Shown: positions 17,391-25,135 of the stretch, in pieces
Layout: the number at the start of each line of letters is the position of its first letter
Numbering within the stretch: position 1 is the stretch's first letter
Assembly (NCBI RefSeq): GCF_947503375.1
Contig: NZ_CANNDQ010000009.1
Span: 1 to 64,000, forward strand
Direction: 5' to 3'
Source: an uncultured Psychroserpens sp.
Lineage (GTDB): Bacteria; Bacteroidota; Bacteroidia; Flavobacteriales; Flavobacteriaceae
DNA: 64,000 nucleotides
The notes under the pieces: model-generated
The model's database searches: none
What the model was told of the DNA's origin: nothing
What the model saw: the letters and a program-made list of their open reading frames with translations, nothing else
Position numbers and translations under genes: made by a program

Positions 17391-20300
17391 ATGAATTTAG
17401 CAGCCTTTTCCATTAATAGAAACCGAATAACATTTACTATTCTTGCTACCATCATGATTATGGGTATGGTGTTTTATCAATCTTTATCAAGAGATAGTAT
17501 GCCTCCATACACAGTAAGAGTGGCTACAGTAGTGTCTTCTTTTCCAGGTTCAAGCCCAGAGCGTGTAGAACAACTCGTTACAGACAAAGTCGAGAAGATA
17601 GCTCAAGAGTTACCTGAACTTAAGAAAGTTACCAGTACCTCTAGGTCTGGATTGTCTGTTGTTACGGTTGAACTAAAAGACCAAGTTAAGCCAGAAGACT
17701 TACAAGCGGTATGGGATAGGTTAAGGCGAAAGTTGACACAAATTCAAGGATTACCATCTGGTGTGACACCCAACCTCAATGATGATGGTGTAGGTGAGGT
17801 GTTTGGAATAGCTGTTGGTTTAGTTATTGATGGCTTTACATATGCTGAAGCAAAAGACTATGTTGACGATATAAAAGATGATTTAATTAAACTGGATTTA
17901 GCTGCAAAAGTTGAAGTTGGTGGTGTGCAAGATGAACGTATATTTATTGAGTTTGACAATGCACGATTGAAAGAGTATGGGCTATCAGCTTCAAAACTGC
18001 AAAGTATTATTGGTTCAACCAATATATTAAGTTCTGGAGGTCAAGTTAATTTAGGAGACGAACGTATTATCTTAGAACCCACAGGTAATTTTAATTCCTT
18101 AGAAGACATTAAACAAACTTTAATTCCTGTAGGAGATGGCTCACAACTAGTGTATTTAGGAGATATCACCACAGTTAAACAAGATTATATCAATCCGCCA
18201 AAGCAATTGGTTACAGTAAATGGTAAGGAAGCCATATCCATGCATATTAGTCTTAAGGAAGGCGCTAACATCATTCAGCTTGGCTCAGATTTAGATGTAG
18301 TAATGAAAGATTGGCAAAGTCGTTTACCTGTAGGTCTAGAATTACAACGTTTATCTTCATTAGACATCTATATAGATAATAAAATTAGTGATTTTATTGT
18401 TAATTTAATTCAATCAATTGCTATTGTGCTTATAGTGATGCTGATTTTCTTGGGATTAAGAACAGGTAGTATCATCGCAAGTTTAATTCCTATGGTAACT
18501 ATCATGACGCTTATGCTCATGGGAGTTATAGATATGGGATTAAATCAAGTCACTCTAGCAGCCTTAATTATGGCTTTAGGTATGATGGTAGATAATGCAA
18601 TTGTTGTTGCAGAAACCATTATGGTAAAAATGGAAAATGGTATTGAAGCTAAAAAAGCAGCAATTGATGCCTGTGGAGAGTTGTTTACACCTTTATTAAT
18701 TTCTACACTTACCACTTCAGCAGCATTCTTGGCATTCTACATGGCTGAATCAACAATGGGAGATATTGTAGGGCCAATATTTGTCGTTATTTCATTAGCA
18801 TTATTATCTTCTTGGATCATTGCTTTAACTGTAATAACACTATTGTGTTTCTTGTTTTTAAAAGTGACACCAAAAAAAGAGAAAAAAGAAAGTTTCATAG
18901 ATAAAACCATAAATAAGCTTAAACTTTATTATAAAAATCTAATTTTAGGCGCATTGGCTTACAAACGTTTAGTGCTTTTCGGAATTATAGCGGCCTTCTT
19001 TTTATCCCTTTTAGGGTTTGGTCAAATTCCATTTGTGTTTTTTCCAGATAGTGATCGTAATATGATAACTGTAGATATTAATTTACCTCAAGGCACGCGT
19101 GTTGAAGCAACACAAGACGTGATCAAAGGTATTGAAACCTATATGACTGATGAGTTGTTAGTGACTGATAATAGACTAAATGGAATAACCGATTGGTCTG
19201 CTTATATTGGTGAAGGTCCTGAGTCTTACGATTTAGGTTATACACCTGATGAGCCTGATGCCAGCTATGCGCATATCTTGATTAATACATCTGATTTTAT
19301 CTACAATAATGAAATGGTAGAAAAACTGGATTCTTATGCATTTAATAACTTTCCAAATGCCGATATCAAAGTAGGCTTGTTAGGCTCTGGAGGTGGAGGG
19401 ACTCCAATAGAGGTTAAAATTTCTGGGGCAGACCCAGATGTGCTAGCCGAATTAGCTGAACATACCAAGCAAAAATTGAAAAGTGTTTCAGGGACTAAAA
19501 ATATTAAGGATGATTGGGGACCAAAAACCAAAAAGTTTGTTGTAAATATAGATCAAAATAAAGCCCAGTTGGCAGGAGTAACAAGTGCAGACATTGCTAC
19601 ATCATTGCAAACAGTTTTAGATGGCTTCCAAACAGGTGAATATCGTGAAAATGATAAGTCTATTCCTATTTTAATGCGTAGTAATGAGAGTCAGCAACAA
19701 ACCTTAGCTTCTATTGAAACACTTAATATCTATGCTCAAAATTCTGGTAAGAGTGTGCCGTTATTACAAGTAGCTACTATTGAACCACAATGGCAATATG
19801 CTAAAATAAAACGATTAGATATCGATCGAACAATTAATGTGAGTAGTGAGCTTAATGCAACTGGAAATGCTTCTGCAATAATGAAAGAGATGAAGCCTTA
19901 TATGGAAGAGGTCTCTAAAGAATGGCCAGATGGTTATACCTATCAATTTGGTGGTGATGCAGAGAATACTGCTGAAAATATGGGAGCAGTGATTAGTTAT
20001 TTACCACTTTCAGGCTTCATTATTATTTTATTGCTAATCATTCAGTTCAATTCAGTTAGAAAAACAATTATGGTGGCATCTACGATTCCATTAGGAATTA
20101 TTGGTGTTGTTATTGGCTTGCTTATTTTTCAAGAGCCATTTGGTTTTATGCCGTTTTTAGGTGTCATTTCATTAGCAGGAATCGTGATCAATAATGCCAT
20201 AGTATTGATTGATAGGATTCAGATAGAGGAGAACGACCTTAAGCGACCTATTGAAGATGCTATCATTGCTGCCTGTTTACAACGATTTAGACCCATTTTG

Positions 20301-20504
20301 CTAGCCACGTTTACAACGGTTCTTGGGCTTATACCACTCTATTTGAGTGGAGGAGAGATGTGGGAAGGTATGGCTGTAAGTATTATGATTGGGCTGCTAT
20401 TCGGGACTGTGATCACATTGCTTTTTATTCCTTCTTTTTACAGTATTTTATTTAAAGTGAATTATAAAAATTATAAGTTCAATGCGTCTATTATGGATGA
20501 TTAG
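17391..20504 (+). CDS. RND efflux permease (AcrB/HAE1-like)
   Basis: 1037 residues, the standard RND length, with the two-fold layout of 12 membrane helices and two large periplasmic loops. Helix 1 is followed by RDSMPPYTVRV and FPGSSPERVEQLV, the usual porter-domain entry. Helix 4 carries GMMVDNAIVVAE, where AcrB has two aspartates; helix 10 has IVINNAIVLID, where AcrB has the relay lysine. The pump uses the proton gradient to move compounds from periplasm or membrane out through the TolC-type partner. Substrate cannot be read from sequence; multidrug, lipid or siderophore export are all possible. The stop codon is followed within three bases by a channel-like gene. Confidence 0.93.
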   Translation: MNLAAFSINRNRITFTILATIMIMGMVFYQSLSRDSMPPYTVRVATVVSSFPGSSPERVEQLVTDKVEKIAQELPELKKVTSTSRSGLSVVTVELKDQVKPEDLQAVWDRLRRKLTQIQGLPSGVTPNLNDDGVGEVFGIAVGLVIDGFTYAEAKDYVDDIKDDLIKLDLAAKVEVGGVQDERIFIEFDNARLKEYGLSASKLQSIIGSTNILSSGGQVNLGDERIILEPTGNFNSLEDIKQTLIPVGDGSQLVYLGDITTVKQDYINPPKQLVTVNGKEAISMHISLKEGANIIQLGSDLDVVMKDWQSRLPVGLELQRLSSLDIYIDNKISDFIVNLIQSIAIVLIVMLIFLGLRTGSIIASLIPMVTIMTLMLMGVIDMGLNQVTLAALIMALGMMVDNAIVVAETIMVKMENGIEAKKAAIDACGELFTPLLISTLTTSAAFLAFYMAESTMGDIVGPIFVVISLALLSSWIIALTVITLLCFLFLKVTPKKEKKESFIDKTINKLKLYYKNLILGALAYKRLVLFGIIAAFFLSLLGFGQIPFVFFPDSDRNMITVDINLPQGTRVEATQDVIKGIETYMTDELLVTDNRLNGITDWSAYIGEGPESYDLGYTPDEPDASYAHILINTSDFIYNNEMVEKLDSYAFNNFPNADIKVGLLGSGGGGTPIEVKISGADPDVLAELAEHTKQKLKSVSGTKNIKDDWGPKTKKFVVNIDQNKAQLAGVTSADIATSLQTVLDGFQTGEYRENDKSIPILMRSNESQQQTLASIETLNIYAQNSGKSVPLLQVATIEPQWQYAKIKRLDIDRTINVSSELNATGNASAIMKEMKPYMEEVSKEWPDGYTYQFGGDAENTAENMGAVISYLPLSGFIIILLLIIQFNSVRKTIMVASTIPLGIIGVVIGLLIFQEPFGFMPFLGVISLAGIVINNAIVLIDRIQIEENDLKRPIEDAIIAACLQRFRPILLATFTTVLGLIPLYLSGGEMWEGMAVSIMIGLLFGTVITLLFIPSFYSILFKVNYKNYKFNASIMDD

Positions 20505-20507
20505 TTG

Positions 20508-21185
20508 ATGCCTATGTTAGACAGGTTTTATTCATATCGGTTTGAATTATTTCTAGCAACTCAATTTGCAATTTTGTTTGGTTCATTGATTATACCAGTA
20601 CGCTTGTTCGAAAATTGGATCATGCCTATATTTCTACTTTGTAACTTAGCATCAGGAGTGATACTCGCCTCTAAAAAGAAAGATCTATTCCGTTTTTTAT
20701 TGGCGTTTTTTATTGTTTTGATCTTTGTATCTTTTGCTGAACTTATAAACCCTAAAACCAATAAAATCTTTAACTACATCAAGCTTGGGTCTTATTTTAT
20801 TTTTTATGCTACCGTTACAGTTGAAATTATTAAACAAGTTTGGAAAGCTAAGGTTGTGGGTAAGAATGTTATTCTTGGGCTTGTAAGTGGTTATATCTCT
20901 TTAGGATTGCTTTCATTTTTCTTGTGCTTAACTATTGAGATTGTATATCCTAATTCTTTTTCTGGTTTAGCGGAAGCTAATACAACAAGTACAGATGTCA
21001 CAGATCAATTGATGTATTTTAGTTATATCACTTTAATGACTATAGGTTATGGCGATATACTACCTGTAACAACTATTGCACAAAAAGCATCTGTGTTTAT
21101 AGGCTTAATAGGTCAGTTTTACTTAGTGATTTTAACGGCAATTGTTGTTGGTAAATACATTAATCAAAGCGCAGTTGATAATTAA
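20508..21185 (+). CDS. Potassium-channel-like membrane protein (Ion_trans_2)
   Basis: 225 residues from the ATG at 20508; a TTG three bases earlier directly abuts the RND stop but is less likely. About five N-terminal helices (13-30, 38-54, 61-79, 89-108, 119-146), then a pore loop with the selectivity filter TIGYGD (178-183) and a final helix (about 192-215). The fold and filter are those of potassium channels. There is no cytosolic RCK/TrkA domain, so gating is unknown. It is the last gene of the TolC-adaptor-pump operon with a three-base gap, which suggests co-expression with the efflux system. Confidence 0.85.
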   Translation: MPMLDRFYSYRFELFLATQFAILFGSLIIPVRLFENWIMPIFLLCNLASGVILASKKKDLFRFLLAFFIVLIFVSFAELINPKTNKIFNYIKLGSYFIFYATVTVEIIKQVWKAKVVGKNVILGLVSGYISLGLLSFFLCLTIEIVYPNSFSGLAEANTTSTDVTDQLMYFSYITLMTIGYGDILPVTTIAQKASVFIGLIGQFYLVILTAIVVGKYINQSAVDN

Positions 21186-21220
21186 TGATTTACGCACTTA
21201 CGAAGTAGTTTCAGTTCACC

Positions 21221-21673
21221 TTAAATCCCATACACTTTTTTTGCGCTTTCTATTTGCTCCTTTTCTGTGGTATCAGGATAGAGTATGTATTTAGGTGCAA
21301 TGATTGGCTTTACTTGTTCAATATGAATTTTTGTAATAGTTGTAAAAGGAAATTTTCCGTCAGTCATTTTAGTCAATATTTTTTCCATAGCTGAGAATTC
21401 AGAATCAGACTTTTTAACAATTTCAGCTTTACCTTTCACTTGAACACCTTTTTGAACAAGAATGTCTATAAAACTAACGCAGACATTACTGTTAAACTTT
21501 ATATTCTGAACAGTTTGAGGTGAAGCTATATTTGCAATGATTATTTTGTCTGTTCCGAAATAATTAAATATTTCTTTAGGTGAAACATTTGGAATATTCT
21601 CAGATGAGGCCGTTGCAAGCCAGCATAAAACACTTCTATCAATATACTCCTTAATTTCGTTTGTTAAGTTCAT
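21221..21673 (-). CDS. Pyridoxamine 5'-phosphate oxidase-family FMN-binding protein
   Basis: 150 residues with the split-barrel flavin fold: LCWLATASSENIPNVSPKEI at 16-35, IIIANIASPQTVQNIKFN near 44-61, and VCVSFID near 64-70. Members bind FMN or F420-like cofactors and reduce or oxidise small molecules; many are uncharacterised, and this short form is not PdxH itself. Cytosolic, no signal. It runs convergently with the RND operon (35 bp apart) and begins the accessory patch; a folded intergenic element (21697-21815) lies just upstream of its start. Confidence 0.8.
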   Translation of the reverse strand: MNLTNEIKEYIDRSVLCWLATASSENIPNVSPKEIFNYFGTDKIIIANIASPQTVQNIKFNSNVCVSFIDILVQKGVQVKGKAEIVKKSDSEFSAMEKILTKMTDGKFPFTTITKIHIEQVKPIIAPKYILYPDTTEKEQIESAKKVYGI

Positions 21674-21696
21674 TTGTCAAGTTTGAGTGACGTATT

Positions 21697-21815
21697 CGTG
21701 TATGGTTTCGTTGTGTTGTTTAGGAACTAAATTAATAAATATAACCACAACGCAGGAAAATCCGTAGGATTTTCCGAGCAGTCATAGAAAGAACAATGAA
21801 CTATACACGTTGTTG
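21697..21815. repeat. Folded intergenic element, attC-like candidate
   Basis: CGTGTATGGTTTCGTTGTG at 21697-21715 recurs inverted and imperfect at 21791-21809 (one indel, two mismatches). CACAACG at 21746-21752 pairs exactly with 21709-21715, and GGAAAATCC-gta-GGATTTTCC (21755-21775) is a perfect hairpin in the middle. The right-hand part (21795-21814) matches a 20-bp motif at 23817-23836. Nested inverted arms plus direct recurrence next to a gene resemble cassette recombination sites, but no integrase is in the window. Confidence 0.5.
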
Positions 21816-23836
21816 TACTTTTATTATTTATTTAAAGTTTTTTAGCTTCAAGAAATGTTTTTTTGTTTTTAGTAATCGTCAAATGATGGTTTTTTTTGTT
21901 TAGTTTTTCGTAGAATAACCATTTTTCGGTTAAATTTTTGGCCCAATCATAACTTACTAATTCATTTTTATCTAAATATAAAAGTTTAGTTTTAGGAATA
22001 TCAAATTGGCTATTAGGTAATGTCCCTATCAATAATCCATTCTGCCATGTTAAAGCAAAATACTTGTTTTCATTTGGATGTTTAATTGTTAAGAACGTTC
22101 TGAAAAGACCATTTTTAAGATAGATAGTATGATTTAATTCAATAGAAATTGGAACAGATTCATTAAATAAATTCCATTCGTCAATATATTCCTTTAGATA
22201 TCTAATATCTTCTTCTGGTAGTATTTCTGTGAATGCTCTATCTGGGTTGATTAGTAAATTGGTTATAAAGTCATTCGATTTAGAATTTAAAGATTTTATC
22301 TGTTTTTTGATGTCACCATCATAATCTTTGATAAAATTCATTGCAGACTGTCCATAATATTCAGCAATCAAGTTTTTTTTATCAGATTTTATTTTAATGC
22401 TTGATAAGGAATCGATTTTATAGTTGCCAACATAAACTTCTTTGTCGACAATAAAATTCTTAACTTTTGGAAGAACAACATTTTTCCCATTTATAATTTG
22501 AAGGAGACTATTAGAAATTACTTCGGTAGAATTTGGTATTGCATCATCATTTACAAATACCACAGTGGCTGTCTTACTGTGTGGATAGTACCTTATTTCA
22601 GATGAATATCCTTTAAAGCCTCCTGTATGGAAAATAATTTTTTTTCCAACTTCTGGAAAATCTCTTATGTACCATCCATACCCATAACCAAAATTTGGTT
22701 CAATTGTTTTTTGAATGGAAAACATCTTTTTTTTGCCGTCCTTAGATAATATATCTTTTTCAAATAAGCCAGTAATCCATTTACTCATATCTGAAGCTGT
22801 ACTAATGATATCTCCACCACCAATGTTCAGCCAACTTTTTGGGTAATCGGTATACTTCATGTGGTCCTCATCTCCAAGATAGCTTTTCGCTAGATCTGGA
22901 ATTTCATTCTTATGTGTATATCGAAAATGTGTTTCACTTAAAGATAGAGGCTCCAGTAAAAATTCTTTAATAAATTCTTGATAAGATTTTCCAGCTACAT
23001 GCTCTATAATAGCCGATAATAAAATATAATTGGCATTATTGTAATTAAACTCATTATTGGGCAATGAATAGCGTAGAGGGTTGTTTAGAATTCCTTCTAT
23101 TGCCTCCCTTTTGGTCATTAATGACCAATAATTGGTTTTATTATCCCAACCAAAAGAGTTGACGCCTGATGTATGAGTTAATAACTGATGTATCGTAATA
23201 TTTTTCTTATCATTAGGACAATCCTTGAAATACTTAGAAATAGAATCTGAAGTGAACAGCTTTTTGTCATCCTCAAGTCTTATTATTGCTGCAGCTGTAA
23301 ATGATTTTGAAATTGAAGCGATGTAAAAAGGTGTAGAAATTTTGTTTTTTATTCTCTCCTTTCGATTACTTAAACCTCTTGCATCGTTAACTAAAACTGT
23401 ATCATTCTTTTGAATATGAACAATTCCCGAAAAGCCTAAATTTTCTGCACTCACTAAATATTCTTTTGAATTTGAATAGTGTTCAGTAACATCAAAAGAG
23501 CAGGAAATAAACATCAAATAAATCAATGTAAATAACATTTTAAAATTTGATATTTCGTAATTGCGATAACTCATTTTATATTTTCTTTTTTTACTAAAAG
23601 ACTATAAGAATCTCATTTTTAGTTATTCAAATAATGAAACACTACGTGTTTGTGTGTGATTTATGTAAAATTTTAGCCTAGCACTTTTGTGTTATGATGA
23701 GCCATTTATGGCGAAAATTCCTTTAGAAAGGAAAACGCAATGTTGAGTTGCGAGGTTTTTCCATTTACTAAAGTTACAAATTTTATCTAATCTTTCTCTT
23801 AACTAGTTTGCGTACTAATGAATTATACACTTTGTT
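21795..23836. repeat. 20-bp direct repeats bracketing the serine hydrolase gene
   Basis: aatgaaYtatacacKttgtt occurs at 21795-21814 and 23817-23836 in the same orientation, with 18 of 20 bases identical. The copies lie just outside the ends of the gene at 21832-23574 and define a unit of about 2.0 kb. I saw no other non-coding copy in the window. Consistent with a mobile cassette boundary; not proof. Confidence 0.5.
21832..23574 (-). CDS. Serine hydrolase, class C beta-lactamase fold, putative lipoprotein
   Basis: 580 residues. Signal with a possible lipobox FISC (C25). All three catalytic motifs are present: S87-I-S-K90 (SxxK), Y178-N-N180 (YxN) and H316-T-G-G319 (HTG-type). The C-terminal third (about 375-580) is an extra domain seen in many flavobacterial homologues. 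Such proteins are esterases, D-amino peptidases or peptidoglycan-related hydrolases rather than true beta-lactamases; the substrate is unknown. It is bracketed by a 20-bp direct repeat (21795 and 23817), so it may have arrived as a cassette. Its coding strand is opposite to the two genes downstream of it on the map. Confidence 0.87.
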   Translation of the reverse strand: MSYRNYEISNFKMLFTLIYLMFISCSFDVTEHYSNSKEYLVSAENLGFSGIVHIQKNDTVLVNDARGLSNRKERIKNKISTPFYIASISKSFTAAAIIRLEDDKKLFTSDSISKYFKDCPNDKKNITIHQLLTHTSGVNSFGWDNKTNYWSLMTKREAIEGILNNPLRYSLPNNEFNYNNANYILLSAIIEHVAGKSYQEFIKEFLLEPLSLSETHFRYTHKNEIPDLAKSYLGDEDHMKYTDYPKSWLNIGGGDIISTASDMSKWITGLFEKDILSKDGKKKMFSIQKTIEPNFGYGYGWYIRDFPEVGKKIIFHTGGFKGYSSEIRYYPHSKTATVVFVNDDAIPNSTEVISNSLLQIINGKNVVLPKVKNFIVDKEVYVGNYKIDSLSSIKIKSDKKNLIAEYYGQSAMNFIKDYDGDIKKQIKSLNSKSNDFITNLLINPDRAFTEILPEEDIRYLKEYIDEWNLFNESVPISIELNHTIYLKNGLFRTFLTIKHPNENKYFALTWQNGLLIGTLPNSQFDIPKTKLLYLDKNELVSYDWAKNLTEKWLFYEKLNKKNHHLTITKNKKTFLEAKKL

Positions 23837-24013
23837 AATTTTAGTACTTAATTTTTCTTGAATAGTTTTTCATTATAAAATTTCCTTTCATCCTAACTAA
23901 ATGCATATAATTCTTTTCCTTACATTTCATTATTAATTAAATAACACCAATTAAAATCTAGGTGAAATTGATCAATTTTTGGTTTGTGATTCAAACATAA
24001 TTATAAGGTTATA
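23575..24013. other. 439-bp gene-free stretch with hairpin and repeat copy
   Basis: No ORF of note. It holds a stem-loop (TTCCTTT-aga-AAAGGAA-like arms near 23719-23736, flanked by gcg and cgc) and the second copy of the 20-bp motif (23817-23836), followed by AT-rich DNA leading to the AraC gene at 24014. Promoters for the divergent genes on both sides must lie here, but no clear TAnnTTTG is visible. Confidence 0.5.
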
Positions 24014-25039
24014 ATGATAAAAATTCTTTCAATAATAAACTTAATTATAGCTACTCAAGCACTATTTTTAGTAGTCCACTTTTTCTTGAAGAAGAAAGGA
24101 GAGCAGTTATTGAACCAGCTATTAGGATTTCTCTGTTTTTGTTTTGCAATTCTTTCTATAAGAACATACAATTACTTTTATCCGTTTTCGGATTTAGAGT
24201 CAGTTCTGATTAGAATTTCTAACCATGTGGTTTGGTTTGTCGGCCCTTTACTTTATTTATATGTATTATATCATGACAAGAAGCTAACTTCAAAGTTGGT
24301 ATTCTATAACATCTTTCCTTATTTTTTGATCGCTCTATTTGATATCTTTTTTAATAAAAGAGATCATATTATACATCTTCAAATTATTTCGATCATACAA
24401 ATTAGCGCTTATTTATTGTTGTCTATTAAACATAGTCTTAAAAATTATAAAGAATCAAAACAATTTTTTAGCTGGATATTACCTTCTTTATATACGATGA
24501 CCTTTCTTGTTTCTCTTTATTTGATTGTTCATATTTTTAAAGGCTTTGGTTCAGAGCTTTTTCCCAATGAGCTGAGAAGAAGTTTTACATCCTTATTGGC
24601 AATTCCAATTTTTTATATTGCATATAAAGAAATGAATTCGGATAATGAGTTTGGAATAAAGCCTACAAAGTATAAATCATCTTTATTATCTAATGAGACA
24701 ACAGAGCAATACTTAAGGGCAATAGAAAAGGCTATGCAAGAGGAAGAATTATTCTTGATTAAGAATTTAACATTACAGACTTTTTCACGGTTGGTAAAAA
24801 TCCAATCAAGGCATATCTCTCAGGTAATCAATCAAAATTTAGGACTTAGTTTTTCCGAATATCTTTTAAAGTACCGACTCAAAGAAGCAAAAAAAAATCT
24901 ACTTGATCCAGATAATAAAAACCTTTCAATTTTTGGTATTGCTCAAAATTCAGGGTTCTCTTCTAATAGTAGATTCTATTACTTATTCAAAAAAGAAACT
25001 GGTCTTACTCCAAAGCAATATAAAGACAAAAAAAGATGA
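24014..25039 (+). CDS. AraC-family regulator with multi-helix membrane domain
   Basis: 341 residues. The N-terminal 205 residues form about six to seven hydrophobic helices (from 5-25 to 190-203), and the C-terminal 110 (about 230-340) are an AraC/XylS double helix-turn-helix, ending FGIAQNSGFSSNSRFYYLFKKETGLTPKQYK. It is a membrane-anchored transcription factor, a type frequent in flavobacteria, presumed to sense a signal in or through the membrane. Ninety-six bases downstream, on the same strand, is a secreted serine hydrolase gene, the likely target; a 28-bp perfect palindrome sits between them. Confidence 0.88.
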   Translation: MIKILSIINLIIATQALFLVVHFFLKKKGEQLLNQLLGFLCFCFAILSIRTYNYFYPFSDLESVLIRISNHVVWFVGPLLYLYVLYHDKKLTSKLVFYNIFPYFLIALFDIFFNKRDHIIHLQIISIIQISAYLLLSIKHSLKNYKESKQFFSWILPSLYTMTFLVSLYLIVHIFKGFGSELFPNELRRSFTSLLAIPIFYIAYKEMNSDNEFGIKPTKYKSSLLSNETTEQYLRAIEKAMQEEELFLIKNLTLQTFSRLVKIQSRHISQVINQNLGLSFSEYLLKYRLKEAKKNLLDPDNKNLSIFGIAQNSGFSSNSRFYYLFKKETGLTPKQYKDKKR

Positions 25040-25044
25040 AATCA

Positions 25045-25072
25045 TATTTCCTATATCGCGATATAGGAAATA
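25045..25072. promoter_or_regulatory. 28-bp perfect palindrome between AraC gene and serine hydrolase gene
   Basis: A perfect inverted repeat without a loop, centred on CGCG: each half is TATTTCCTATATCG read inward. It begins 6 bp after the AraC gene stop and ends 64 bp before the hydrolase ATG. It could be an operator for a dimeric regulator or a transcript-end hairpin; no T run follows it. Confidence 0.55.
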
Positions 25073-25135
25073 CTTTCTTTAGCTGTCATATGTACAGATA
25101 TTACATTTGCTACCAAACTATTAATATCTTAAGAT

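Noticed and set aside
21832..23574. True beta-lactamase (resistance) assignment for the serine hydrolases
   Set aside because: The SxxK/YxN/HxG motifs define the fold only; length, extra domains and lipoprotein signals fit the broad class C-like hydrolase family, most of which do not cleave antibiotics.
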